64,000 bases of DNA from Argentina anserina (lineage: Eukaryota; Streptophyta; Magnoliopsida; Rosales; Rosaceae): contig NC_065877.1 in assembly GCF_933775445.1 (NCBI RefSeq), positions 36,902,694 through 36,966,693 of the forward strand. The letters are read 5' to 3'. Position numbers and translations under genes: made by a program. The notes beneath the pieces were generated by a model. That model was not told where the DNA came from, searched no databases, and saw only the letters and a program-made list of their open reading frames with translations. Positions 36,740 through 48,652 of the stretch are shown here, piece by piece. Each line of letters begins with the position of its first letter. Within the stretch, counting starts at the first letter, position 1.

Positions 36740-37705
36740 CATGTAGGTCTATGAAGTAAGTACGACGGTTGCCTATAGTACTGGATGCTGAAAATTGCAG
36801 CAAGTGTTGAAACACATGAACAAGAGACTTTACTAATTGAATTGACTGACCTGATCTTGCCTATTGCTTACTTGGTGTTAGTGACTTGCTGTGTATATAT
36901 CTTTTGTATATGACTTGCTGTGTCTTGCGTTTTGTCTATTGTTGCACTAACTATATAACCTGTATTGCTGACTTGCTGTGTATATGTCTAGTGTGTAGAT
37001 GAATCATTAGATCATTTAGATGATAGAGTTTCGATTTAGTGTTGGTTGAATTTTATTTGAAGTTAAAGTTCCTTAATTAATCTTATATAGGATTGGCAAG
37101 GTAATGGTAAGTGGCACTAATTCTTTGTTGGCATCTACCGGTATGTAAGCAATTGATAAAAGCATTAAAACGTGGTTCGGGAGATGTTGGATGAGATTAT
37201 GGGGAGTTGGTGAAAGGTACAAATTTGGATCGAATTCAATCTAAATTGTGTGGAAAAGTAGTGAGTGATGAAATATATCGAATCAAACAACATATTGCTA
37301 GCATCAAGAGGAATGTACCATCTTGTAAGAAGTCTACCGATGAGGACAAAGCAAAATGCAATTTGAGTTTGAGACTGATATGGAGGGAGTAGTGGAGGGA
37401 GTTAGAGAAGAAGAACGTGAGTCATAGGCTTGGAAGATTTTAATTTGCTTATTTACATTTCTCTTTTATATATTTTTTAAGAACATTGTTGCATGTTGAA
37501 CATTTGATTCATCTATTATTTTTAGTATTTTTCTTATTCTGAACTATTAAAATACATTCTCATAACGTTATTTTAATTTGTATATGTTATTACAAATAAA
37601 AAAATTAATTAAATATATAAACCGCCTAGTCCCCGACTAGTCTTTTAGGCGCTAGTCCCCAATAATCCGTCCGACTAGCGCCTAGCGTTTTTTAGAACAT
37701 TGGCT

Positions 37706-39570
37706 TGACACGACCCGCCCAAAAATAAACCCTAATATCAAGGCAAATCGTGCGAGGGCTACTATCAAATGAGATATACTAAAAATTTCGGCATAGTCTC
37801 CCCTGAAAGTAGCCAACCATACCTGCACAAAAAGACACTTCCAATATTTCAAATCCAACCTCAACACCTGGAGCCTCCGTGCTCCTCACAATTCCACCAC
37901 CTCCACAAACACAAATCATAAATATAATTCAAAATGCCTTACGGAGTATGCAATGTTCGTTACCTAATCTCATTGGACCCCTGGGGCTCATAGCTCGTCT
38001 TATACCGTAACCATCCAACCCACTAAGACGACGGGGTTAAAACAATCATACAACATTCTATAAACACCTAACCGTATAAATTTATACTTATAACGATGTC
38101 CACTGGGAAGTAAACTCGAGGCCATACGACACTCGGCGAGTTACTAGTCCTTTCCTTTCTAATCTCTATCAGTCTGCTAGTACATCCTCTCTCTTCTAGC
38201 GACTCAGTAATATCAATACTGCTTTTTGTTCATCCCCTCTCTTCCGGTTCCCCTCACTCTCTTAAAAATATCTGACACAAGCCCCAAAATATAACCCTGA
38301 GTCTCATTCGTAAACAATATACAGTCACCATCTCAAACATAGCATTAACCCATCACAAAAGCATCAACATATTCATAATCAATTAACTAAACGTTTAAAC
38401 ACACCATTCCACTAGTATATTGTTGATACCACTATGATAACCCAACTTGAGTTTACGCTCTGAAACCCAAGTTAGATCATTAAAGAACGATAAACATTTT
38501 ATAATAAAGGTGGCTGCACCCAAATCCGATTTGTATCACAAACACAACATCACAACTGACACACACACAATTAATATCATAACCATCACCCATCAAACAC
38601 ACAACACCACATCCATTATCAATCACGACAATCACATCACAACCAACAATAAATAAACCCAAAGCCTACGGCAATAATACATTATTATTTATAATGATAA
38701 TCTAAATTAAAAATCTTATACGATAACCAAATTCAACAGTTAAGACATCGATAAGTTCGTATCGACATATATTACACGATGGAGTGACTTACTGCTCTAA
38801 CAATGGCAGCACACGCCGCCACAGTGGTGCGCGTGGGCTCCCTGCGCCACCACTCTCCAACCTCTCGAAAATCAACTCGACCCCAACATGAAAGTCATAG
38901 ATCACCCAAAAACAAACATTTTTCATGACGGTGTCGAAGCCCAGATCGGCCGATAAGTGGCCGAAAAACGCAAGGGAATGTCGGAACAGTGCACCGAAAT
39001 CCAATTCTTGATCTAGCTCAATTTGAAGCTCTAAACCGGTCGATTCTAGTCCAGAGGGGAAGGATTTTCTGATCTGCAACAGCCCGAGCTCCGGTGTCAC
39101 CGGAAAGAGGCCGTACGGCAGCGTGTACTTCTACCGAATTTTTCGATCATCACGGCGTCGCACAAGGCGGTTGGTGGGCGTCATGGCTAGTACCAAACGA
39201 TGAAGAATGGTGAGGTGGTTCGGACGGAACCGGTGGCACGTTGATTGGTGGCCGGACGGCGGAGATCGCCAATATAGAAGAAATCGGGGTTCCGACGATG
39301 AATAGTGGCAAGAAACAAATTTTGAATTTTTTTTCATTTTATACTCCTATTTATACTAAATTCTAAAAATGCCCAATTGCTCTTTTGATTCATAACTTCT
39401 ACATACGAACTCCGATTTAAGCGTGTCGCATGTCCACAAATTCGTATTGACGAGCCCTACAACTTTCGTAAATGAAGTTTTCCCCAAAAAAATATACACA
39501 TCAAAAAGTCAACTTTTAGAGTCGTTACACTTAACGACGCTATACGGGAAAAAAGATTCGGGGCGTATCA
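37706..39570. mobile_element. Solo LTR (1865 bp)
   Basis: Begins TGACACGACC and ends GGGCGTATCA (TG...CA). It is flanked by a perfect 5-bp duplication TGGCT (37701-37705 and 39571-39575). No internal retrotransposon domain lies within or beside it, so it is a solo LTR left by LTR-LTR recombination. It landed at the right end of the 34.1-37.7 kb hAT. Open frames inside are incidental. Confidence 0.88.
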
Positions 39571-40006
39571 TGGCTAATGGTAGATTAACAAGGCAACTGT
39601 GACTTGAACATGGATGCCTGCTGAATGTAGACTGCAGTAGTAATACAATAAATCATGCTTAATTGTAATTCTGCATTATATATCTGCCAGAACTCAATCT
39701 ACGCAATAAGCACCTAGATAGATTAACATGCCAGAAATATCAATCATACCAGCAATTTTTAATCAACAAATAATGAAAACCAAGCACGTCTCCTAATCCG
39801 ATCTCTACATACACGTAAAACAAATCTTTCTTCCAGGACATATTTATATTCGGGGATGACTTATCACGAGATCGACCAAACTGTTTGATGACTTAGCTAG
39901 ATTGTAGCTAGATGTCTAGATATACTAATAGGTAGCTGGCTAGAACCTTTAATTTCTAGTTTCTAGGTATATATGGGACTTAAAATATGGGTCGATCATG
40001 ATCGAG

Positions 40007-40414
40007 TTAATTGTTACGTTCAAGCTTGAAACGTTCTTGAACTGATGAAATATAGGTTGCCGCCTTCATATCAACCATGTCATCACCAACAAGGTTATGA
40101 TCGACCTGTTGCTGCTGCTGCTGCTTGCGATCATGAGAAGGTGGAACTATGAAGGTAATCTTCTGTTTAGGTTGAGCCTGAGCCTGAGTTGCGATGACAT
40201 GATAGTCCTTATGGTTGTGAACCAGAAACCCTACTGAAGACGGTAAGGGATAGGCCTGGCTCGGCTTAACCTTGCTGCTCATCATGTATTGCATGCTAGA
40301 CTGCTTGCTAGTTGTATTGGTTGTAGTAGTTGAGATTGACGAAGGTTTGGAAGCACGATAGAATGGCACCAACTTCCCCTTCATGAACCCTCTGCGCTTA
40401 CGATTCGACTCCAT
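40007..40414 (-). CDS. Small plant protein of unknown function (135 aa)
   Basis: Single exon from the ATG at 40414 (MESNRKRRGFMKGKLVPFYR); an upstream in-frame GTG is not credible. The protein is basic at the N-terminus, Ser/Thr-rich in the middle (SISTTTTNTTSKQSS), has SKVKPSQAYPLPSSVGFLVH, a polyglutamine stretch (KQQQQQQV), and ends in DMKAATYISSVQERFKLERN. No signal peptide or membrane span. The layout resembles short uncharacterised plant proteins with an ISSVQERF-type tail, but I cannot name a family or function. A sensible AT-rich promoter flank follows upstream, toward 40.58 kb. Confidence 0.68.
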   Translation of the reverse strand: MESNRKRRGFMKGKLVPFYRASKPSSISTTTTNTTSKQSSMQYMMSSKVKPSQAYPLPSSVGFLVHNHKDYHVIATQAQAQPKQKITFIVPPSHDRKQQQQQQVDHNLVGDDMVDMKAATYISSVQERFKLERNN

Positions 40415-40579
40415 CGGATCGACCTGATTACTCTTCACCTGGGTTTCTAGTACTAACTGATATCACTCCTTGTATATATGATCAAAGTAGACAGGAAATG
40501 GGCAAGTTCGTATGTTTTAGTGCAACTGAGGGGTCTATATATAGCCTACAGTTTGGCACATGAGTCGTGGAATAATTGG

Positions 40580-41405
40580 AGGACTCCTATAACTTTTGTG
40601 GAAGTTTTTTCAATGAAGATTATATGATTAAGAACTAGTTGATGACTTCTTTAATTAATCTACTTATCCATTATAAATTTAAATTTCGACCGTTTAATTT
40701 GTAGATATATATGAGTATATCATTCTTGTAAATTTTCATCTAATTTGAAAATTATTAAGATATTTATAAATGTGATTTACTCATTATGAATTTGAAATGT
40801 TCATATTTGACAATTTTGATCTGTTAACTAATTTGATCTACTTTTTTTTCACGGCAAAGAACCATACCCCACTGACATGGGGGGCCCTAGTCTCATGTGG
40901 CTCTTACGAGCGCGAGCAGAGACAGTCCACAACCGGAACATCAGGGTATCCCCACAACCGAAGGTATTTCTTCCGGCATGGGACTAATCCCTGATGGGGT
41001 CAGTGTGAAATGGTTCCGGCCCAGACCATTACAGCATGGGTCCCCTGGCCACAGTAATGCCTCAAGTGGCCCAACACGGCCGAGCTTTTCGCTACAATAG
41101 GCCCATAAGATACACTGGAGTGTGTAATGTTTCTGTCAACGATCGAACCGCTTACCAATGTCACATTTAAGTCATGGTTAAAGAGTTGTCGCGGTCAGAA
41201 ACCACTACACCACACCCCGTAGTTCTAATGTGATCTACTTTGATACCTTAACAATAACTAAATTGGTTGAAAATTTGTATAAGTAATCTACTTATTCTAC
41301 TTATATAGACCTAAAATATAAACGGTTGAGATTAAAAAATGTGATCAAAAATTATGTTTAAGTAATAATTAATTAAAAAATCCTCAAAAACCTTCCTAAC
41401 TTTTG
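40580..41405. mobile_element. Degenerate foldback element split by a SINE
   Basis: Left arm (about 40580-40844) and right arm (about 41225-41405) are inverted relatives, for example TCGACCGTTTAATTTGTAG against CTAAAATATAAACGGTTGAG. The element is interrupted by a SINE at 40845-41224. Outer limits are approximate. Confidence 0.6.
40845..41224 (-). mobile_element. SINE retrotransposon
   Basis: On the minus strand it starts near ACGGGGTGTGGTGTAGTGGT, which includes an A-box-like TAGTGGTTTC. It has a B box AGCGGTTCGATC (near 41142-41153) and ends with an oligo(A) tail (the T run from 40845). A 17-bp target duplication CTAATKTGATCTACTTT flanks it (40828-40844, 41225-41241; one mismatch). Total about 380 bp, non-coding. 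The tRNA-like pol III promoter is what defines it. Confidence 0.85.
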
Positions 41406-43602
41406 CATATATATCTTTAATTATCCTATTACTTTAAGCTCATTTCACTGTAGATAGATCGACCTCTTCGAGATCATTTTCTTTCAGGTCGTGGTCCCCA
41501 AGGCCTCAATATCTCGAAGCTTAATATCTCGAGTCTTTCGAGTCCTTGTGTACGTATTTATTCTATTATGTCCATCATTCAGCCAAACCTGAATCATTTT
41601 GTCATTGGATATGGATACGCATGGTTTAATTAACACACTACATATAATTAAGTTGCTACTTTACAGACATCCAAAATTAGGTACTTGATGAAACACGTTT
41701 TCCAGTTAGTATATTACGATATATCACTTACATATAATATACTAATTAATTATCCTGCGACTAATTCTTTAGTACTTCATAGACTATTTCTAGTCAAAAA
41801 GTGAACCTTATTGCCTAACGCACTAACCAAACAGAGAGTAGTACGATTTGTCTTAATTAATATTAACCACGGTATTGTCAACTGATAACTACATTCTGGC
41901 AGTGAATATGAATTTAAGCCTAGAATATCTGGTAGTTGCAAAAGGATGAGATGCTAATGAAAGAGAACTAAGCAAAATGTAATCACAAATTATGCTTTCC
42001 CCACTTCCATACCACATGCACTACCCATAGTCCCATATTATCCTAAGGGATCATAAACGTAATTAAAGAGAACATAATTTCCATAATATATAGTCGTTTC
42101 ACCCATAATTAGGCAGATGGTGACAAGTAATCTCTTATCGCGTGTTCGTGATTCCCCATCTCAATATATGGCTGGACTCGTATAGTCGTATATATCTTCT
42201 TTCTTTCCGCTGCTCGAATTTTTTTTTGAATTCTAAGAAAGCATAATTAACTCGAGCGGAAAATACATCTTTAAAATGATAAGTTTGGAGTTTCGTTTTA
42301 AAGTATAGAAACATCAAGCAAGTACTGCTCATCGTTAGGGTGATCAATAAAGACAGAGTGTAGAGAGGATCAATCTGAGGATCAATCTGAGGATGTATAT
42401 ACTATGTAGGCAAGTTCCTCATGCTTCTTAATTAACTAGCTAATATGTACTTTAATTATGTGCACTTGCATGCATGGTTGCAAATATGTGTGAGGCATAT
42501 AAGCGTATTCTCATCGCTATAGCCAGCTCTTCAGTCTTGACTAGCTAATCACAAATCATGGTGTTTTAATTAAGTGATGTTGGATTTAAGGGTGCTAGAT
42601 ACTAGCTACGGCAAAGCATATTTAAAAGTAGGAAAGCAAAATCCCGAAGATCGCAGCTGATAGATAAGAATAGTGTCTTTTTCAGAGTACACTAGCATAC
42701 GACTCGGTCTTTGATCCCATTGGAGCGCACTTTGTTAATCAAATATGTAGCAGAAAACGCAGAGATGGAGATCAACACAAATTAACAGGAATCATGATCG
42801 ATGATCTAGATACATGCCTAATGCATATGACTTAGTTAGAAGCAGAGCTTCCTCGCCGCCACTACGTACGTACTGAACCCTAGATAGCTACCCGACCAGG
42901 TCTTTCCATGTGTAAGTACGTATTGTATAATCTTTGGCTGATGTTATCTTACGTACAGCTTATAGAAGCAACATTGGTATATATATTTACCAGTACGTAC
43001 GTTATACAGTAATTTGGAAGTAGATAGAGATTAAGGCAGATCGAATTCAAAGAAGCATCTGATATTTACTATTACTTTCGAGTGATGGATGAAGCTGCGG
43101 TTAAGGATACCTTCAAGTTGCAGGTGGATAAGTTTGCTTTAGTTATACTGAGACAGACATAATGCATGTGCTAGACACTAGTTCTATACACTGATCGGAA
43201 TCACTACCTTAGGTGCTATGAAAGCGAAATAAAGTTGCATGCCAAATTCCTTGTCGTTTTCACGGATAAGATATTCTACCTGCTGAAGCTGATTTATACA
43301 ACAATAGTCGACACAAGCGGCCTGGCCTGGCCAGTTACCAATTCGATCAGAGGACCAGCTTCCTGTAGTACTTCTTCTCTTCCAGTTTCCAGTTCAAGGA
43401 GAATTGTATATGCCTCACTCTAACGCGCGCGTGATTAAGATCATAGTGCAAGAGCTAAATATTGATCCCATGGCAATATATATAGATATGATCTGCATGC
43501 AAGGACTTCGCGCAACTTATCAAGTCTCTTTCTGAAATGTGCAATTTGAATTGGGTGATGTACTTGCCCTAGATAGACAACTACATGGAGCCAGGGTCTC
43601 TA
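41406..43602. other. Spacer without a supported gene
   Basis: AT-rich. Short open frames occur (for example around 43230-43430 on both strands), but none has a recognisable domain, codon pattern or splice structure. Confidence 0.45.
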
Positions 43603-43605
43603 CAA

Positions 43606-43608
43606 GAG

Positions 43609-43689
<81 letters not shown>
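43606..43689. repeat. (TC)n(TA)n compound microsatellite
   Basis: About 28 bp of TC repeats run straight into about 50 bp of TA repeats. Confidence 0.95.
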
Positions 43690-43694
<5 letters not shown>

Positions 43695-44850
43695 CCCTTA
43701 ATTTGCAAGCTTGCTAAAGTTCCTCTTCGATTCTTTGACTCTTAAAGTTAATTTGTTCTTCTATGATGCATAAAGTCATAGGATAAATTTGCATCATCCA
43801 AAAGTGTTGCATGTCGATTGCTTTGTGTCCACAAATTTTTGTATATATCTTGCTAAATTTTCCAAAGAAATTTCTTGATCGATCACTCATATTTTTTTCA
43901 CGAAAAATAGTATTTGCCACATTAATTCGTTCATCAGTATCTTATCATGACGTGCACGCGCGTAGAGATCTCATTTTGTTTTTGTTTGAGGGTCTCAAAC
44001 TCACCAATTATTATTATTTGGTCCGAGTACTACCCTCCTGCTAACACCGATGTTATTATCACTCGAAACTGGCGGAGACCATGCAAGGGGGTGAAGGAGC
44101 AAGGTATTCAATCAACAGCAGTGATACATTTAAAAATGCCTTTTTGAAGTAGCTGATACTTGTAATCATAGTTCCAGGCAATATGTACGACTACTACTTC
44201 TACTGTAAATTAGTCCTGCAAAACATGAAACAAAACACAAATTAAGTTCTACTGATTCTTGAGAGTTCAGAGGTATGAAATCCTAAGTTAGGTCCAAACT
44301 CCAATCAGCCGTGATACAAAGGTCATAATAATTGGCATTATTAGTACTTTTTGATGAACCAAGACCATACCAAACGCTAAACGCTAAGACCATACCAAAC
44401 GCGCACTATCATATCAAAAATGTACGTGACCAGTTCCATGTACTTCAGAAATCTGAAGGGAACTTTTGAAACTCGAATCTAAGTAGATAGAGAGGCAGAT
44501 ATCGGCAAGGCTCGGTCAGATTATAAGAGGTACTCAAAATGAGTATCGAGAACTTTGATTTGATAGTTCTCTATCCAACATCATCATATGTACCACTTCT
44601 AATTCAAGAACAACAGCAACCACATTGATGAATCAAGCAGTAAACTGAGGAAAAGTCATACAGACATGACATGAGTCATACAGCTTGTATTAGTCTGATA
44701 TGGTCATATGGTGATGCTGAGCTGACCAAATACTTTTATGGAACTAGCAGGCTATCCTAAGTTTCGAGAAAAATTTGTAGGTCTTTAGTTTCTGAGATTA
44801 ATATCAATTTATAATTGACAAGGTCATCTTATCACATACATGATACATGT
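43690..44850. other. Spacer without a supported gene
   Basis: No domain, RNA gene or transposon ends recognised. Confidence 0.45.
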
Positions 44851-45387
44851 TAGGGCTGTAAACGGTTCCAAAATAGCCAAAAATAGGTGGAACCGTAAAC
44901 CGAACCGTGTTATTTAAACGGTTCGGTTCTTGTATTTTTCAGAATAGGAACCGAACGGTTCGGTTCCTAACGGTTCCATGGCGGTTCCGGTTCCAAAACG
45001 GTTCCAAAAAAAATTGTCTTAAATTCAAGAATGATGTTAGTTTGAGCATATCATACTTATATTTGGTGACAAGAAATGATGGAAGATTGATAATTCGAGA
45101 CAAGATAATTCCAAATCAGGGGATAGTCTATGTCCTCCACCAAATGGAATATGACTAGTACTTTAGTTTAAAGCAATTTCTCTCTTTTGCAAACGATTTC
45201 GGTCCCAAAACGGTTCCAAACGGTTCCTATACATTTTTTTCTAGGAACCGAACCGAACCGAATTGTTTTAAAAACGGTTCGGTTCTACTGTTTAACTTCA
45301 TTTTTTTTCTAGGAACCGAACCGAACTGCTGTTAAACGGTTCGGTTCCAACGGTTCCTTCAGGAACCGAAACCGATTAACAGCCCTA
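44851..45387. mobile_element. hAT non-autonomous element with AACCG-rich repeats
   Basis: 537 bp, ends TAGGGCTGTAAACGG and TTAACAGCCCTA, perfect 8-bp duplication ATACATGT (44843-44850, 45388-45395). The subterminal regions are packed with AACGGTTC / GAACCG repeats in both orientations, which is the usual place for transposase binding in hAT elements. Confidence 0.9.
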
Positions 45388-45602
45388 ATACATGTTACCT
45401 TTCTCTGTCCAATCAGAAACAAAAAAAATATACATATTCCTCTTTATTTTGGCAAACATACATGTTCCTTTCTTACATAAGCAAAAATGGTTTATCAGTA
45501 ATCAGTAATAGTAATTACTTCTTATTTTATCATAACACAAACACAAACAATGAAGAGTGTTCAGACGGGAAGGATGCAATTGTTGATTAATTACCCAACG
45601 CC

Positions 45603-46300
45603 ATGGAGAACTCCCCTCAAAATGGTGTGGTCGATGATGCTATTGTGGATAACATTGTTCTAAGTTCAGATGTCATCGAAGAAAATGTGTTGCAAGGGAC
45701 GATTGTTAATGTTGACACTACGCTTGCAATCAGCAGTGATCGAGACATCAATCCAACAAATTGTTCAAGTAATGATAATGTTAATATTTCCATGGGTAAT
45801 AGCTTTGTGGTTCTTGCTCACATGCAACAAAAGGTGAACATTGTTGCACATGAACAAGAACCGTTCGTCGAACACATGGACACTTTGATTGGTACTATTA
45901 ATAAAGATTCTGCTATGGTAGAATCTAGTGTACCTCAAACCAAATTCAATTGGGGTGATTTAGAAAATGAAAAACCCCTAGGTCATCATCCATATGATCT
46001 GAAGGGACGAGTCCCTTGAGTTCCTAGTTTGATGAAGGTGAATCTCCAGAAGTTGAGAATCTTCTCAAATCTTTCCATAAGTCTCAAAAGAAAAAACAGA
46101 AGGTCAAAAAGGATTCAAGAGATCCTTACCCTGCCCGTAATCGCGCTCATGTTGTGCCTCTTGATCTTTGATACAATTGGCTATGTTTTTTCTAGCTTGC
46201 TTATGTTTTAGTGGCCTTTTTTGTTCTAAGAGGTTTTGGGTTTATGTCCCCCTAGTTTTTTTTTTCTTTAATAATTTTTCCTTTAGCGAAAAAAAAAAGT
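45603..46300 (+). pseudogene. LINE remnant (ORF1 end plus 3' tail)
   Basis: A 138-codon frame (45603-46019) includes GNSFVVLAHMQQ and TKFNWGDLENE. The next segment continues in another frame (FDEGESPEVENLL, RDPYPARNRAHVVPLDL), so there is a frameshift near 46019. It is followed by a T-rich 3' region and an A10 tail at about 46289-46298. This looks like a truncated non-LTR retrotransposon with part of ORF1 and its 3' end but no endonuclease or reverse transcriptase. Not a host gene, though moderate doubt remains because no diagnostic domain is present. Confidence 0.5.
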
Positions 46301-46539
46301 CAGAATAACCAGCTTGTCTCTGCCTATCAGCTGGGAGAAAAGAATTTTATAAGATCTGCATTTGGCAGACTTGGCAAACAACAAAGACATTGGGGAGTTC
46401 TGAATAATATGTAGTTGAGTATCTCCCAGCAGTAACTTTATTCAATACATAAAAACGCTATCCATATGAAGAGAATATCTTTCTTCTTTTTTTTGGTCGA
46501 AATATGAAGAGAATATCACTCCATTAGAATTGGAAGCAT

Positions 46540-48652
46540 TTAAGTCCCAGTGTCCAACAGGCCATCAGGATCAGGCCTCAGAAAATACTTGTCCTCCACA
46601 TGATTATGTGAACAGTATGATGGGAATTCAGAGAAACTCTTCATTTGGAGTTGCTGATGACCTGAATCAGTACTAGTGACCACATTGGACTGGACCGAGT
46701 GAGTTAGATTTCTGTTCACCAAACTTTGTGTTGGATTTGACGATGACAGAAGATAGAGAGCACAACTCGAGTCAATGCCTCGAGTTGTACCATCAAAAGA
46801 AATTGCAGGACCTGCAGCATCCCTTGTGCTTTGTGGTAAGGCTGCAGCTGCAGCTGGTGTTGGAAACGACTCTCGCATAAAAGCTTGAGGGGTTGCTGCT
46901 TGGTTGAAAGATGAAACTCTAGGGTCATTGGTCTGCAAGAAAAATAACTGTTTATCGGCTCCTCCATCGTCAGTGCTGCAATTGGGAGGAATTCGTAGGT
47001 GATCAACTGCTTGCATCCGCTGGTGACGATTGTACAGCATCGGTTGATGATCTGCTGAATTTTTGGCCTCAAAAGGCCACAAACTTCTAACATTGGTGGT
47101 TGCACATAGCTGTGGACTACCAAAGTGCAAGATTCTGGGGCCTATATTTAGTGAAAAAACATGTCAGTCCCATAATCTCAGGCCAATTTCAATACGACAA
47201 ACTAAATAATTCAAGAAAAGGAGAATTAACATATGTTAGAATGATGATCTATATTAGCATGCAACGGATTGCTACCAATGCACCAAAATTTGCATCTTCA
47301 CCAGCTTCAACTTGAAAACTGCGTTCTATTAAAATTTGAGAGAAGTTTTATTTCCATTGGTTTTTCTGAGAGCTAATATGAAATATTGGATGATATTTTG
47401 AAACTTGACTGGTCAGATGCCCCCAAAGCAAACGCGAGGGAAAAGAATTACAGAATCATGTAGTACTGATGGACAAGCGCAAACAGTAGAAAATGTGCTC
47501 TATCAAAACTAGGCAAGCTCGATCTCTAACATTCACCAATTAATTTGATGAATGGAAGTGGGTAACAGAAGCATGTATATATGTATTAGTAGTCCTTTAA
47601 GTTTAGTACGTCTGCTAGGATGTAGAACATACCTTTGTAATTGGAGAGGAAATTATTGGAAGTAAAGTAGAAAGATTCTGGTTTAGGTTTCCTCCGCCGC
47701 TGGTTGTGTCCATTGAGACGTTTTCTGCAGCTTCTCTTCACCTCATCAAACTCCACCAGAGAATGGAACCTGTACAATTAGCACTCGATGAGATCAAGAT
47801 CTGCTGTTCCGCGCTAAAAAAGAACACGTAGTATCTACGTCAGACTAGGATTGATAATTTTCATATTGTTAAAAACTTCTGATGACTCGAAAAATAGGTA
47901 CTGAAGGATCTTACTAATAGCACTAATGAGCTTAGGTACTGATAGACTGAACTATAAGAACAACTGCCTAAAACTAAAAGTACGTACTAATATCTAATGG
48001 ATCAACTAAACTTAAATCCAATAAACCAAAGTATTACTGGAATCCATAACTAATACAGTAGTACTTCAATCATAAAAGCAAGTGCAAATATGTCTATCGA
48101 ACTGAAATCGCAATTGAAGCATGTAAAACTAATTGTCCATCAAAACTGATCAAAGTATAGCAATATAGCATACTCGGCTAAATTAACCAAATGAATGATT
48201 CATATATGAAAAATGTACCTGCTGCACTGCTGGCAGAATCGCTTCTGTTGACATCTGATGACCACAATTGGCGTCTTGGAGTGGAGCTCGCAGACCCTAT
48301 GCCGGCGATGATACTCCCTGCAGCGACTCAGGTCTGCCTTGCAACCATCGACCAAGCATGTCGGCGTAGGCGATGATGCTACTTTGATTTTCTGATGATG
48401 ATCAACCTTTCTGGTCCTGGACAAAGGTGAAGAAGAAATTAAAATTGAGGGCTTTATTGCAATTGGAGCAACCACTTCAGCACTAGTACTGCCAAGCTTC
48501 AAATCCACTAAGCTGAATGATGGTGATTCACATCCTCTGCTTCTAGCACTACTTGAACCAACCAAAGCAGCAAGATCATTTCCCTTTTGCTGATGATCCA
48601 ACTGATCATCATCATTTGAATCCCAAGCAAAGTCCTTGTAGTCCCATTCCAT
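46540..48652 (-). CDS. SPL13-like: SQUAMOSA promoter-binding protein-like factor (SPL13 type)
   Basis: Three exons: 48652-48219, 47769-47633 and 47141-46540, 390 aa, GT..AG junctions with matching phases. Start ATG at 48652 ([10 protein letters not shown]). The SBP DNA-binding domain spans roughly residues 97-173 and is split by intron 1 at the usual site (CQQCS|RFHSL). Zinc ligands visible: C99, C104, C121, H124, then C140, C143, H147, C159. A bipartite basic nuclear signal overlaps its end ([18 protein letters not shown]). The region before the SBP domain has FSLVDLKLG, as in SPL13/SPL16-like proteins. Exon 3 carries the miR156/157 site at codons for [11 protein letters not shown] proteins bind GTAC cores and promote the juvenile-to-adult and flowering transitions. 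The assignment to the SPL13 subgroup is an inference from layout. Confidence 0.92.
46744..46763 (-). promoter_or_regulatory. miR156/miR157 target site in the SPL mRNA
   Basis: The plus strand reads TGACAGAAGATAGAGAGCAC, identical to positions 2-21 of the well-known miR157 sequence, so the minus-strand mRNA is fully complementary there. It lies in exon 3 over the codons for CALYLLSS, the site typical of SPL genes. Confidence 0.95.

Larger units (their letters stand above)
34086..37702. mobile_element. 3.6 kb hAT transposon with BED-finger remnant
   Basis: Ends CAATGTTCTAAAAACG and CGTTTTTTAGAACATTG form a near-perfect terminal inverted repeat with AGGCGG/CCGCCTAG subterminal repeats. The left flank is GCTAATAG. 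The matching right flank GCTAATGG is split by the solo LTR (GCT at 37703-37705, AATGG at 39576 onward). A frame at 37207-37392 (GTNLDRIQSKLCGKVVSDEI, RIKQH) resembles the BED zinc finger of hAT transposases, with the first Cys replaced by Ser. No full transposase is present, so it is non-autonomous. It hosts three nested elements. Confidence 0.85.

Noticed and set aside
38447..39337. Open frames within 37.7-39.6 kb
   Set aside because: They lie wholly inside the solo LTR, which explains the sequence.
43230..43440. Minus-strand frame with a peptide-like stretch around ETGREEVLQEAGPLIE
   Set aside because: About 40 codons, no domain recognised, and no matching exon nearby.
44851..45387. AACCG-rich region as a possible CRISPR-like or satellite array
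   Set aside because: The perfect 8-bp duplication and inverted ends show it is a hAT element with subterminal repeats.
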